From Alopecurus myosuroides (Eukaryota > Streptophyta > Magnoliopsida > Poales > Poaceae), in contig CM054062.1 of NCBI GenBank assembly GCA_028641055.1, positions 139,666,682 to 139,730,681 on the forward strand: a stretch of 64,000 bases of DNA, given 5' to 3'. The translations under genes were made by a program, and so were the position numbers. Positions 44,648-56,493 of this stretch are shown here, in pieces. Numbering within the stretch: position 1 is the stretch's first letter; each line of letters begins with the position of its first letter. The notes under the pieces are model-generated. The model was not told the DNA's origin and made no database searches. It saw nothing but the letters and a program-made list of their open reading frames with translations.

Positions 44648-47600
44648 CTACTGAGAAGAGAAAAGGTCCGGATACTTCTTGCGAAGATCCTCTTCGGTCT
44701 CCCACGTTGCCTCTTTATCGGAATGATGAGACCACTGCACTTTTAAGAACTTGGTGCTCTTGTTGCGAGTTTTGCGCTCGGTCTCATCGAGAATTCGAAT
44801 AGGGTGCTCCTCATAAGAGAGGTCTTCTTGCAGATCAATTGAATCATGATCAACTGCACGACCTGGATCTTTGAAGCACCTCTTGAGCTGTGACACGTGA
44901 AACACATCGTGCACCTTGGATAGCTTTTCTGGAAGTTCAAGACGATAGGCATTTTCTGCACGCCTTGAGAGAATGTTGAAGGGACCAATATATCTTGGTG
45001 CAAGTTTTCCTTTGACACCAAAACGATGAGTGCCTCTGAGGGGAGTTACACGGAGATATGCTTTGTCACCAGCTGCATAGACCATGTCCCTGTGCTTGCT
45101 GTCATAGTAGCTTTTCTGACGAGACTGAGCAATCTTGAGATTGTCACGGATGATGCGAACTTTCTCTTCGGCTTCCTTAACAATGTCAGGGCCTAAGAGT
45201 GAACGTTCACCAGCTCCAGACCAATTGATTGGACTCCTGCATCTGCGGCCATAGAGAGCCTCAAATGGTGCCATGCCTTGGCTTGCCTGGAAGCTGTTGT
45301 TGTAGGAGAATTCAGCATATGGAAGACATTCCTCCCATTTCATGCCAAAAGAGAGACCACATGCTCTGAGCATATCCTCCAGAATCTGATTGACTCTTTC
45401 GACTTGCCCTTGAGACTGAGGGTGATAGGCTGTGCTGAACAGCAGTTTGGTGCCCAATGCTTCTTGAAAGCTTTTCCAGAAATGAGAAGTGAAGATGCTT
45501 CCACGGTCTGAGCTTATTTCCAATGGAACACCATGAAGAGGAACAATCTTTGCTGTGTAGAGCTCTGCTAACTGACTAGCTGAGATTGTCTCTTTGACAG
45601 GAAAGAAGTGAGCGACTTTAGTGAGTCGATCAATGACCATGAAGATTGCATCGTTGCCCCTCTTGGACTTTGGAAACCCAGTGACGAAGTCCATTTCAAT
45701 CATGTCCCACTTCCACTCAGGGATTTTCAGAGGTTGGAGAAGACCGGCTGTTTTCTGATGAACTGCCTTAACACGTTGACAAACGTCGCATTCAGAAACG
45801 TATTGAGCAATTTCACGTTTCATGCCAGGCCACCAATACAGTGTCTTGAGATCCTGGTACATCTTTGTACTTCCAGGGTGTATGGAGAGAGGAGTTTCAT
45901 GAGCCTCCTTGAGAATGACATCTTTGAGACTTTGAATTTGAGGAACTGCAATGCGTCCTTCGAAGAACACCGTTCCCTTGTCATCAATTGAGAAGGACTC
46001 AAATTTCTCATTGCCTCCTTTGATGTGTTCTACAATCTTCTTGATTTCAGCATCACGAAGTTGTTCAGAACGAATCTTGTCCTCGAGAGTTGGAGTGGCT
46101 GTCAAGTTTGCAAGATAGCCTTGAGGAACAAGACCAAGGTTTAGCTTCTGGAATTCTTCATGAAGAGGAGGTTGGCTTTCCATGATCATGAGATTATTGC
46201 AATACGACTTGCGACTAAGAGCATCGGCCATAACATTAGCCTTGCCTGGAGTGTAAGAAATGGTAAGATCAAAGTCTTTGATCTTTTCAATCCATCTCCT
46301 TTGTCCGAGGTTTAGATCTGGTTGAGTGAAGATGTATTTCAGACTCTTATGATCGGAAAAGATTTCAGTGCGATTACCCAACAAGTATTGTCTCCATTTC
46401 TTGAGGGCAAACACAACTGCTGCAAGTTCAAGGTCATGAGTGGGATAATTGAGCTCATGTGTGTTCAACTGACGTGAAGCATAAGCCACAACTTGACGTT
46501 CTTGCATAAGAACTGCACCTAGACCTTGGAGAGAAGCATCACAGAATATTTGGAAAGGTTTGGTAGGATCTGGGCCAACCAGAACTGGTGTAGAAGTGAG
46601 TTTAGTCTTCAGGAGATTGAAACTTTCATCACATTGTGGAGACCAAACGAACTTCTTGTCCTTCTTTGTGAGGTCAGTGAGAGGTTTGGCAATCTTGGAG
46701 AAGTTTGGGACGAAGCGACGGCAATAGCCAGCCAAGCCAAGAAAACTTCTTACTTGCTTCACCGTCTTTGGAGATTTCCACTCAACAATTGCTTTAACCT
46801 TTTCTGGATCAATGGCTATGCCCTTGGCAGAGATGACTTGACCAAGGTAAGCAACTTCTGAAATCCAGAACTCACATTTGGAGAATTTGGCATAAAGACG
46901 ATGCTCGCGAAGCTTCATGAGAGTGAGACGAAGATGTTCTTCATGCTCTTCTTCGGATTTTGAGTAGACAAGAATGTCATCAAGATATACCACAACAAAC
47001 TTGTCGAGGTATTCATGGAAAACAGAATTCATGAGTCGAGAGAATGTCGCCGGTGCATTGGTGACACCAAAGGACATGACGGTGAATTCATATAGACCGT
47101 AGCGAGTGGTGAAGGATGTCTTTGGAATATCCTCTTTTCTGATCTTTATTTGATGGTAACCCATTCTCAAGTCCAACTTGGAGAATATTGAGGCTCCAGC
47201 AAGTTGATCAAAAAGATCATCAATGCGAGGAATTGGATACTTGTTTTTGATGGTTTTCTCGTTAAGAGGACGATAGTCAACAACAAGTGTCTTTGTGTGA
47301 TCCTTCTTCGCAACGAACAGAGTTGGGAAACCCCAAGCCGAGGAACTAGGTTGAATGTAACCTTTTTCCATGTACATATCAATTTGTTCCTTCAACAACT
47401 TCAGCTCGGGAGTTCCTATCTTGTAGGGATGCTTAGAGATTGGAGCAGTACCTGGTTCAAGTTCGATCACGAACTCAACAGCTGTGTCCGGAGGCATTCC
47501 TGGCAACTCTTCTGGAAAGACGTCAGGGAAGTCGCAAACCACCGGAACATTTTCAAGTGAAGGTAGAGGTTTTGCATTGAGGTTGCATAGCTGAATGGAA

Positions 47601-49039
47601 CTTGATTCATGTGGAGAATAGATTATCTGGCCAGAAGGGTGGGACAGAGTTATTGACTTTTGAGCACAGTCAATTCTTGCTTTATTGGTCTTCAGCCAAT
47701 CCATACCAAGAATGACATCAATGTCAGAACTTCCCAGCAACATGAGAGAAGCAAGGAATATGTGGCCCCCAATTAGGATTTGATTGTCCTTACTTATCTT
47801 GGAAGTCAACCTTTGAGATCCCGGGGAGTGAACAGTGATCTGATTGCTTAGTGGAACCACAATTAGGTTGTTTGTTGTGGCAAAGGTCTTTGACACAAAA
47901 GAATGTGATGCTCCGGTGTCAAACAACACTTTAGCTGGAATAGAGTTTACGGGAAATGTACCGAGAACGACGTCAGGAGCTTCCTCAGCTTTGTCGATCT
48001 TGACATGATTCACCCTTGCGGTCCTCCCGACAGGCCTGTTGTTGGGGTTGAAGGCCTTAGGCGGGGGAGCGTGCACCATTGCCTGGTTTGTGTTAGGACG
48101 AGGTGGTGGTGGAGGTAGCTGCCTCTGCGTGCACTTGGCGGCATAGTGCCCCGTCTGCTTGCACTTGTAGCAAGTGAAGACACGAGGAGGCCCTGGCCTT
48201 GGCTGCCCCATCGAAGCCCTTGGATCATGCATCTGAGCAGGGTTGGGTGGGCGGGGAGCGAAGCCTGGAGAAGTTTGGGCGTATGGAGCCCGAGTGACAT
48301 CACCATTTGGTACCCAGATGCGGTGCTTCTGCGGAGGTGTGGTCATGTTGGAGGAGGAACCACCCTCACGCGAGTGCTTGCGAGACTCCTCGAACGCCTT
48401 GCGCCCATTTTCTTCATTGAGCGCGGTGTTAACGAGATCCTCGAAGCTGTTGGCCTTGACATTGGTGAGGGCATACTTGAGTTCCGGGTTAAAACCTCTG
48501 CGGAACCTTGCCATCTTCTTAGCTTCAGTGGACACCTCATCTCCAGCGTACCGAGCGAGGCGATTGAACTCACTCTGATACCCGATGACGTCCAACTTGT
48601 CCTGCTTGAGAGAGCAAAACTCTTCACGCATCCTTTCCATGAGACCATCTAGAATGTGGTGCTTCGGGAAGGCTTCCTTGAAACAATCCCACGTGACTGG
48701 CATCCATGTTCTCATGGCCTGGAAGTTTTCCCACCAAGTAGTTGCCTGGCCCTTCAGCAGATAGGAGGCATACTTGACCTTGTCTTCCTCAGCTACGTGA
48801 GCAATCTCCAGAGCCTTAGCTATCTCACGGATCCAGTCATCAGCGTCCAGAGGCTCGCGTGTGGCCACGAAAGCTCTTGGGCCCAGACTGAGAAACTCCT
48901 TGATGCTGACCCGTGGAGCTGTCTGGTTGATGTGCTGATTAGCCTGAAACTGGGCCATCTGCGTCATGACTTGGGTCATCTGAGTCAACAGCTCCACAAT
49001 TGGCGGTGGCTCAGGCGTGTTGTTCCTTGTTGGCGGCAT
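44648..49039 (-). CDS. Chromovirus Gag-Pol polyprotein, intact
   Basis: 1463 residues without a break. Gag core about 65-215 ([20 protein letters not shown]). Zinc knuckle [14 protein letters not shown] at about 290-303. Aspartic protease with DTGA at about 374 and the ILGMDWL flap end. Reverse transcriptase with [10 protein letters not shown] at about 685. RNase H about 810-890 ([13 protein letters not shown]). Integrase zinc part with HP-type His pair and CDVCQR, then core Asp/Asp/Glu in MDFVTGF, SDRGSIF and GQVERVNQ, and GPF module [12 protein letters not shown]-terminal chromodomain about 1410-1463 ([20 protein letters not shown]). Chromodomains are thought to steer integration to marked chromatin. 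All catalytic residues I can check are present. The ATG at 49039 is the first good start and lies just before the Gag region. Confidence 0.96.
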   Translation of the reverse strand: MPPTRNNTPEPPPIVELLTQMTQVMTQMAQFQANQHINQTAPRVSIKEFLSLGPRAFVATREPLDADDWIREIAKALEIAHVAEEDKVKYASYLLKGQATTWWENFQAMRTWMPVTWDCFKEAFPKHHILDGLMERMREEFCSLKQDKLDVIGYQSEFNRLARYAGDEVSTEAKKMARFRRGFNPELKYALTNVKANSFEDLVNTALNEENGRKAFEESRKHSREGGSSSNMTTPPQKHRIWVPNGDVTRAPYAQTSPGFAPRPPNPAQMHDPRASMGQPRPGPPRVFTCYKCKQTGHYAAKCTQRQLPPPPPRPNTNQAMVHAPPPKAFNPNNRPVGRTARVNHVKIDKAEEAPDVVLGTFPVNSIPAKVLFDTGASHSFVSKTFATTNNLIVVPLSNQITVHSPGSQRLTSKISKDNQILIGGHIFLASLMLLGSSDIDVILGMDWLKTNKARIDCAQKSITLSHPSGQIIYSPHESSSIQLCNLNAKPLPSLENVPVVCDFPDVFPEELPGMPPDTAVEFVIELEPGTAPISKHPYKIGTPELKLLKEQIDMYMEKGYIQPSSSAWGFPTLFVAKKDHTKTLVVDYRPLNEKTIKNKYPIPRIDDLFDQLAGASIFSKLDLRMGYHQIKIRKEDIPKTSFTTRYGLYEFTVMSFGVTNAPATFSRLMNSVFHEYLDKFVVVYLDDILVYSKSEEEHEEHLRLTLMKLREHRLYAKFSKCEFWISEVAYLGQVISAKGIAIDPEKVKAIVEWKSPKTVKQVRSFLGLAGYCRRFVPNFSKIAKPLTDLTKKDKKFVWSPQCDESFNLLKTKLTSTPVLVGPDPTKPFQIFCDASLQGLGAVLMQERQVVAYASRQLNTHELNYPTHDLELAAVVFALKKWRQYLLGNRTEIFSDHKSLKYIFTQPDLNLGQRRWIEKIKDFDLTISYTPGKANVMADALSRKSYCNNLMIMESQPPLHEEFQKLNLGLVPQGYLANLTATPTLEDKIRSEQLRDAEIKKIVEHIKGGNEKFESFSIDDKGTVFFEGRIAVPQIQSLKDVILKEAHETPLSIHPGSTKMYQDLKTLYWWPGMKREIAQYVSECDVCQRVKAVHQKTAGLLQPLKIPEWKWDMIEMDFVTGFPKSKRGNDAIFMVIDRLTKVAHFFPVKETISASQLAELYTAKIVPLHGVPLEISSDRGSIFTSHFWKSFQEALGTKLLFSTAYHPQSQGQVERVNQILEDMLRACGLSFGMKWEECLPYAEFSYNNSFQASQGMAPFEALYGRRCRSPINWSGAGERSLLGPDIVKEAEEKVRIIRDNLKIAQSRQKSYYDSKHRDMVYAAGDKAYLRVTPLRGTHRFGVKGKLAPRYIGPFNILSRRAENAYRLELPEKLSKVHDVFHVSQLKRCFKDPGRAVDHDSIDLQEDLSYEEHPIRILDETERKTRNKSTKFLKVQWSHHSDKEATWETEEDLRKKYPDLFSSQ

Positions 49040-49248
49040 CCTGAATGGAAATGCATTTTAGCACAACAATAGAAAAGGATAGACTTGGCAACCGAAAGAG
49101 AGATTATTGCGACGCATGAATAGATAACCAACAGGTACATCATCACATGTTCAAATACATCAGAATATCCAACACACCATAAATGGTTCAAATGCCAAAG
49201 GATAACTAAACATAGCTAAGAATGGATACATCGGTACTCCCATGCTCA

Positions 49249-50130
49249 TCACCCAGGACGGCGACTAGGAGTACGGCGAGAGGTACGGTGAGGAGCACGC
49301 CCACGAAAGTAGGTGGAATGACGATCCACGTAGATCTGACGTGGTCTGAGACCGACTCTAGGCGTGGTGAAGTACATAGCGTCGACTCCCTGTGCTCCAA
49401 AGCGGGGAATCCCAGTGTAACCAGCACCAAGGTTAAGGAGTGGACCTCTGATCGGCTCGTAACCTCCAGCATCTGGCAGACGACGTCCAACTGGCTGATC
49501 GAAACATGCAAAGCGCTCGTCTCCAACAAAGTCTGTGGTGTAAGTCGCCAGACGAGTCAAAGCAAGGTAAAGCTGCTCTCTGACTGAAGCCAACTCCTGA
49601 GATAGTGTGCGGGCAACTGCGTCACTGTGACTCACAAACTGAGCGGTGGTGTGCAGCCTGGAGTTATCATGCTCGTAGACATCCAAGTTTTCGTAGAGAG
49701 TGAAGTGAGCTCCCTCCGAAGTGATGTAACCACGGGGGATGTGGCGATAGATAGAATCGTCAAATCCCCAGTAGTCAGCACGAAGGACGGTGAGGCTCAC
49801 ATAAGCTGCCTGCTGCACAGCCATATCCACTGTGGAACCTACTGCCTCGTAGTGGTGGACTACGCTCATGCCATCATCTGACAGAATGTAGACGATAGCC
49901 TGGTAGTAGGTCTACTCAAACTCTCGCTGCTACTCGTAGACCTGGTACTCTGGTGCCCAACGGAACCCCAGAAAAGTGACCATGTCTCTCAGCATCTCCG
50001 GATAACCGGCAGTGCTCTCGCAACGAGTCATACGAACCACCTGCGGGTAGAACCTGAGATCCATATGCAGATGATCGGGGAAGTTTTGATTAGACGCCGG
50101 TAGAAGAACTGAAGTGGCAAGCAACAACAA
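49249..50130 (-). pseudogene. Leader ORF upstream of Gag-Pol, two amber codons
   Basis: A single frame of about 294 codons runs from 50130 to the stop at 49249. It is interrupted only by TAG at 49930-49932 and TAG at 49912-49914, six codons apart. Recognisable parts: MDLRFYPQVVRMTRCES, WAPEYQVYE, then AIVYILSDDGMSVVHHYEAV, a helical AVARTLSQELASVREQLYLA and an Arg-rich C-terminus ending HRTSRRTPSRRPG. From the ATG at 49869, 206 codons remain open. No known domain is recognised. It lies in the leader of the same strand between the primer site and Gag. Leader ORFs occur in some large chromoviruses; the function is unknown. Confidence 0.6.
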
Positions 50131-50590
50131 GGTTTCAACGGACGAAAAGGATGTTGAGAAGAACAGGATATCGAAGCAACATTGGGAAACACGAGACCAA
50201 ACACTCCTGAGGTACTACGGAAAACCCATCCGGGCTTCTAAAGGATCAATATCTACTGCTTAAGGAATAGAGGATCTGCTTCTGGGGCTTATGTGCCTCC
50301 GTTCTCAATCGTGAGTAGGCAAGATGATAAATCATGTCACAACCACCTCCATTCCTATGGACTAGTAGATATAACTATCCTAGAGAAACCAGGATACGTG
50401 AAATCCTAACTTGAAAGTTTAGATGAGAAGAGAAAAGAACGTTGCACTTCCTTACCAGAAAAAGGGAGGGTGGGTGGGGAAAGAAATAAAAGAACAGAAT
50501 TCCTACTCTCACGTTTCATTTTTCCTATATAGCTACAAAATAGTTTCTAGACTCAACTGCGACCAGTAAAAGGGATCCTACAGGCAGACA
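50131..50590 (-). other. Chromovirus leader, non-coding
   Basis: Between the primer site and the leader ORF. No coding pattern and no notable repeat. It presumably contains packaging signals, which cannot be recognised from sequence alone. Confidence 0.5.
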
Positions 50591-50603
50591 GGCTCTGATA
50601 CCA
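50591..50603 (-). other. Primer binding site (Met-tRNA type)
   Basis: The minus strand reads TGGTATCAGAGCC two bases inside the 5' LTR, an exact match to the usual initiator-Met tRNA complement. Confidence 0.93.
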
Positions 50604-50605
50604 TT

Positions 50606-53600
50606 TGTCGCACCCGGACTTCGAGAGGCTACTCACAGCCCGCTAAACAGTAGATAAATGGCTTACGGGGCATACCGGCACCCGCTTCTCAATATGAGTA
50701 GGCCAACACGTAAACGTGTGACAACCATCCTCTACTATTCATCGTCTGCGTAAACCATCCCATAGAAATCCGACTACTTCCATTGACGTACTTCATAACA
50801 TACACACATGGTACGTCAACGGCATTTGAACAAGTGATATCACAACAAATCTCTAAGACACAAAGAAATAGAAATAAGTGGCAAATAGCTCTCACTAGAG
50901 CAGAGATAGCAAATACAATCATCCAGAGGACACATGTCCCAACAAGTCATCATTACATCACAGCGGAAGCATCCAAAGTGTCTGAGTATAGACAAGATCC
51001 AAATAGGCCTAAGAGGCCGGAAACGAAAAGACGGAGCCCATCCACGATGTCTCGGATCCTGCCCGGGTCCGCTATCTACTCGTCAGCAGCCTCGTCATAC
51101 TCCACGTAGTAGCCACCATGGGGATCCTCGGAAACGTAGTCTGCAGAACACGCAGCCCCAAAGGGGTCAGTACAGACGAGTACTGGCAAGCAAGACGCAC
51201 AAGATACCAAAGTGTACCCGACAACACCCGATAAAGATGCTTTGGGTTCAACGGAAGATAGGTGATATAAAAGATGCGGCAGCAGGCTGCCTAACCAACT
51301 ACAGAGACACACTACAACATCCGGCTAAAAGAAGGGGATAAGATAGCGTATCGGAACCAACTATCACTAACCTCAAACAAACCCATCCTGGATCTCGCCC
51401 CTTATCCAAAGAAGCAATCCGAGGATAACTCACACAGTTGGATTAGTGAAGGTTCAAATTATTGTGTCAATAAGCCTATTACTAGTCAAATTATTATTAA
51501 TTAGGTGTAAGTTGTCTAATCCTTGTTAGCCAGTCCTATCACCAAGTCATCCATAACCGCGGACAACACGGCTTCTCGAGAAGATTTAACCCTGCAGGGA
51601 TGCACCAATTTGGCCGTACACGTAAGAATATCCCGCCAGACGGGGATCAAACCCACCAAGCGAGACACTCAACACAACCCAACTCTTCTTCGCATCAAGC
51701 CCAAAGAACCCCGTGCAATTGAGCGCACGGATAATCAAGCCCCACGAAGAAAACGGGACCCTCATAGCACTCTAAGAACGTGTCTCCCTAAATGCCGACT
51801 ACAAAAGTTACCACCCTGGCCTCGGGTTCGCACCTGCATATGCATGCGGCAAATGGAAAACCCGAACTAAATGAGGCGATTTGGACGAGATGCGAATCGA
51901 ATCAAAGTTGAGGGGGGCGCCCATACACGCTTCCCACATGCGGTTAGCGCGCTCATCATGGATCTAGAGGACAAGAACTTTTCCTGAGTTCGACACTAGC
52001 AGGCCTCAAAACCATACCCGGCCTCCTGCCGGTGCCTTATCATCAAATTAGCATTACCTCAAACATTAACAGGTTGTTGTTTAAACATCGAGCCCCAGAA
52101 CATAATAAATATGGTAACAGAAATAACGGACATCAGACTCGAGCATAAACAACCCTAAGCATGCTAGTAAGACACATGCAACAAGCAACGGGGTTATAGG
52201 TGTGGAGGATAGGCTATATCAAGGTTACAGGATAACATGTGGTAGGATCGGAACACAAGCAACGAATCTTAAGGCTAGCAGGATAGACAACGGAAAGTAT
52301 CGATATCCAGTGTGGAAAGGACACAATGGTTCATGTGAGTGAATACTTGCCTGCAAACTCAGTAGCCTGGTACTGGGCTAACTCCTCAGAAGTAGTGTCG
52401 TAAACCTCGTCTGTCTCAACGTCGTCGTCTATTCGAAAAGAAGCAAACAAACAATGCAGAGAGACAAACAATCAATAACATGGCATAATGCACAAACATG
52501 GGATGATGCATGACAATTTAATTGATGCATCAAAGATAAACTAGTTGACATGGTAACATGATTAAATGGGCCTATATGCAATTTTGGATTGCATATGGAA
52601 AGCCCATGAATTAAGGTTGGATTAAATGATCTACAAACAACCATCATGTGAAAGTTGTTTAGAATGATGCATGGATGAGGAAAACAACAAGAAAACAACA
52701 ATAGCTTCAATTTGAAATGTGGTTTACAAGGTTTGGAATTTTATTTATTAAGTTATGAAATTTGGCTTCTTAAATGAGTTACACAAGCATTTGTTGTTTT
52801 CACCAATTTTAATTGTTCAAAATAGATCACAAAATTCATAATTGGAAAGAACACCAAATTTTAGGTGGAATACATGTTTCATTTGTTGACAATGGATTTA
52901 AAATGAATTAATTATGAATTAAACAAGTTTGGACAAGATTTAAATGAATTTCATTCAAGTATAAAATTATTTGAATTTTTATTTGTTCAAAACATTAAAT
53001 AAAATTCATATTTGAAAAGATTATATTTTTCTGGTTTGAAAACATATTTTATATGTTCAAAAGGAAATTAGTTTTACCAAGTTATGATTTTAGCAATTTT
53101 AAATGATTTAAACAAGATTTAAATTATTTACCCAATTTTAATTATTCAAAACAGGAAACAAAGTTTATATTTGGAAAGCTTGTTCAATTTTTCATGGAAA
53201 ACATATTTTACATGTGCCATTTGAATTAAATTTGAATTAGTTATGAATTTGACCAAATTTGAAATAGTTATTTGAATTTGAAATTTTGAAAACATTTGAA
53301 ATGTTCAAAACAGTAAACAAATGGTTTAAACATGTAGAGAATTAAATTTGGTATGGAAAACATATTTTATTTATAAAATTTTGATTTGAAATGCACAAGT
53401 TATTTGAATTTGAATTACAGGGGCTGATTTGTGAATTTAAAAGTTTCAGATTTGGTCCAGGGGCTTGGATGCGAAAAGAAACTTCAGAAAAGGCCCCTGG
53501 GATTTCTTCTACGCGGGGCAGAACAGCCCTGGGTCACTGGCCTGTGGGCCAGCGCCCAGCTGGCGCTGCGTGGCGCGTGGGTGGGATCTGGCGTGGCATC

Positions 53601-54879
53601 CACTGCCAATGGCAGGTGGGCCCTGCGTGCATGCGTGGCAAAGCGAGCAAAAAGGATGGTTTTATTCCGCGCTGCGGGGGATCTAGCCACTGCGGTGCGG
53701 ATCGATTCGTGACAGAGGAGATGCGCGCGTGGTTTTGAGGTGGGCTTCGTGGTGTTAACTGAAACTGACAGAAAGTTTCAGTCTTTCTGAACCTCACCGA
53801 GGAAGCGGTGGTCGCCGGCGGTGATCGAGGCGTTGCTGCTGCTCGTGGGTGAAACAGGGAGGTGCAGGGTGTGCGTGCGGGTGATACAAGGGAGCAGAGA
53901 GGGAAGGGAAGAAGGGAAACGTGCTCACCAGGGAAGAGGAAGGAGGAGGAGGTGCTCGGTGCTGCGGCGGTGACCGGCGACGTCGAGGAAGCGGTGGGGC
54001 GATCGTGGGCTTCTCGAGCCCCTCCCTGGAAACGAGAAGGAAGAGGGAGGAGTGGGGATCCCATTCCCGCGTACTGAGGACCACGACAGCGACCGCAACC
54101 ACTGCTCCACCCCCGATCAAGCTCTGGCCATGGCGGCTCGACAGAAAAAATTCAGAGGAAGAAGGAGGGGATCTGAGAGGGAGGAGGAAGAATGGCGGCG
54201 GCTGGGAGATGGAGGAGGGAGAGAAAAGCTAGGGCACGACCCCGGGAGTTAGATATAGGGGAGGATGGGAGCAGGTGAGCTCCTGCCGGTGGGGGAGCCT
54301 CCCCTCTCCTCTGTCTCCGTACAGAGGAGGACAAAAAGGACAGGTAAGGGGGGCTGGGCCTTGGGGCTGTGGTGGGCTCAGCCCACTTGGGCTGGCCTGC
54401 CCCCTCTTTTCTCTTTTCTGCTTTTATTTTTTGTTTCTCTCTGTTTTTTTTTTGCAGAAAAGAAAAAGGGAAGAAAAGATGGGTTTTGGGGTTGGAAACA
54501 TTTAGGGAATAATTTTTATAGGTTATTATTTACAAAAGCCCAGCTGTGCCATTTTTTGTTTTTCAAAAGTTTAAATTTTGGTTGCTGTTTGAAAATTCAA
54601 ATGAATTTGAGTGAATTTGGTATTAATTGAATTATTGAAAAGAAGCAAGTTAATAGTTTGAACTTTCAAGTTTAAAGGAATCAAATAATTGGTTTGATTT
54701 GAGAGTTTCATTGAAAAATTGTAACAGAACAAGTATGAAACAAGGATTTGAAATTTGGTTTGCAATTCAAATGGAAAAACAAGTGAAAACAAATGCAATG
54801 CTTATGATGACATGATGCAAAACATAAATTAACAAGGAGCAAACATTCTAATGGTGTTTTTCATACTTGGGATGTTACA
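50606..54879 (-). repeat. 5' LTR of the chromovirus
   Basis: 4274 bp. Relative to the other LTR it lacks 34 bp after 53683 and has an extra 11 bp (TTGAATTAAAT) near 53220. Ends match (TG...CA). Confidence 0.93.
54250..54259 (-). promoter_or_regulatory. LTR TATA box (5' LTR, active position)
   Basis: CCTATATCTA on the minus strand. As the upstream LTR, this copy would drive the genomic transcript, with a start expected about 30 bases downstream. The LTR part 3' of it would then form a leader of about 3.6 kb before the primer site. Confidence 0.55.
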
Positions 54880-55478
54880 AGAGAGAGATGAACCACATAG
54901 CTACCGGTAGATCCCTCAGCCTCGGGGGATAACTACTCCCTCCTCATCATAGGAGATAGCAACGGCGATGGAGATGGCGGTGGAGTCGATGGAGATGGCT
55001 TCCGGGGGCACTTTCCCATCCCGGCAGGGTGCCAGAACAGAGATCTGTCCCCCGAAACTTGGGTTGACGATGACGGCGGCTGCGGAAGGTTTCGTGGAAT
55101 TTTACCGATTCTCCTAGGGTTTTTGCATCGGGGGATTATATAGGCGAAAGGGCAACTTCGATGGGCCACCAGGGTGGCCTCACGACCCCTAGGTGCGGCC
55201 AAGGAGGGGCCCCGCCTGGCTATGGTGAGGGCCCCCCGGTGCCCGTCTCCGACTCCTCTTCGGTCTTCTGGATGCTTCCGCGGAAATAGGAACTTCGGGA
55301 TTCGTGGGGTCCAATTCCGAGAATATTTCCAGAACAACTTTTCTGAAATAAAAAACAACAGAAAACAGGGAACTGGCACTTGGCATGTTGTTAATAGGTT
55401 AGGCCTGGAAAACATGTAGCAATTGGTATAATATTATCATGGAGCAGCATAAATTATAGATACGTTGGAGACGTCTCA
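54880..55478 (-). repeat. 5' LTR of the Athila derivative, segment 2
   Basis: Resumes with the AGAGA copy, then GAGATGAACCACATAGCTAC, and ends GGAGACGTCTCA. Followed by the TSD CCCGG. Confidence 0.9.
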
Positions 55479-55893
55479 CCCGGGACGAAGACGGAGTCCA
55501 AAGAAGAGCCGAAGGGGAGCCAGTGGCCCCTAGGGGGTGCCAGGCGTGGCCCCACCCTAGGCCGCGCCTGGTGTACCCCTGGGCGCCATGGCCACCGCCT
55601 CTCGTCGCCTCTTCGCCTATAAATTTCCCTTAACCCTAAGAAGTTTGGGGACACAATTATTTTCTATGAAACATACAGAGAGGCGTCATCACCTCGAAAG
55701 TCCAATCTAGGTCTTCTGCAGTCCGGTTCCGGCACCTTACCGTAGGGGGGAATCGTCACTGGAGGCCTCTTCATCGCCATGATTGCCTCCATGATGATGC
55801 GTGTATAGTTTATCTCGGGACTACATGTTTATAGCAGTAGCTAGTTGGTAGTACTCTCTGTTATGCCTCCATGTTTAGAGTCTCGTGAGCGGC
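55479..55893 (+). repeat. Old Athila LTR, right part
   Basis: Joins 34187-34418 once the nest is removed (..TTACCCGG + GACGAAGACGGAGTCC). It shows the GC-rich block, CGGCACCTTACCGTAGGGGG and the GATGATGCGTGTATAGTTTA landmark. It breaks off near 55893. Confidence 0.75.
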
Positions 55894-56493
55894 CTCCTGT
55901 GTAGGAGACTCACGTATCTCATAACGGCTGATTTTTCTAGCACTGACTTTTGTCTCTTTTACACATGACACAAAAAGGTGGTATGTATTTATTTTTGGCG
56001 TCCATATGACACTTGAGCTCAGCTCTTCATCAAAAGAGTTGGCAATCAACCATGTAGAATCAGTTTGTAAACCAAAGCAAACTATTTGTATATTTCATTA
56101 ATTAAAAATATGAGAGTTTTCTAGTTAATAACGAAAAACCAAGCAACAACATATATACAGCTGCGGGCAATCCCACACTGACAATGAAACATATGGCAAA
56201 ATACACACATGCTATTGAGGACCAATCGGATGATAGAAAGCACGTCTACCAAACGCTCAGAAACCTCTTTGTTGAGTTCAGACGTATGACCTCCCAGCAT
56301 CATTAGAGAGAAGAAGTCGTGAATATTATGGAAGGATTAGAGACGAGGGAGCCCAAAATAAGGTTAAGAAGCGGACTCTCCACAAGAATTTGGCCAACAT
56401 GACCCAACATGTCGACAACCAGCAGAGAGGGAAACCTCATCACCCACGCAAGACAAGGTCGATGATTTCAACATTGTCAAACTTACAGGGCAT
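55894..56493. other. Unassigned AT-rich stretch
   Basis: No coding pattern, repeat or known element is recognised. A short inverted repeat around GGAGGCCGCTCACGAGACT near 55880-55915 marks its left edge. Confidence 0.35.

Larger units (their letters stand above)
40316..54879 (-). mobile_element. Tekay/Del-like chromovirus, full length
   Basis: 14.56 kb with LTRs of 4296 and 4274 bp, Met-tRNA primer site, leader with a second ORF, intact Gag-Pol and purine tract. TSD AGAGA at 40311-40315 and 54880-54884; removing the insert restores exactly the sequence of the sister LTR at 35164-35190. The LTRs run TGTAACATCCC...GTGCGACA on the minus strand, the usual form for the Del/Tekay clade. Hand comparison of about 1.2 kb of LTR gives 1.5-2% substitutions. 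It is the only element here with complete enzyme domains and could be autonomous. Confidence 0.95.
34419..55478 (-). mobile_element. Non-autonomous Athila derivative, complete, with nested insert
   Basis: LTR pair, Asp-tRNA-type primer site and purine tract are all present, with a perfect TSD CCCGG (34414-34418 and 55479-55483). Without the chromovirus nested in its 5' LTR (40316-54879) it is about 6.5 kb. The 3.7-kb interior has no gag, protease, RT or integrase, only one short ORF (38464-39153) and long UTR-like DNA shared with the Athila element at 23403. By hand the LTRs differ at about 5% over the first 340 bases, so it is older than its guest. Confidence 0.9.

Noticed and set aside
47204..47560. 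+ strand frames within 44648-49039
   Set aside because: Complements of the intact Gag-Pol on the minus strand.
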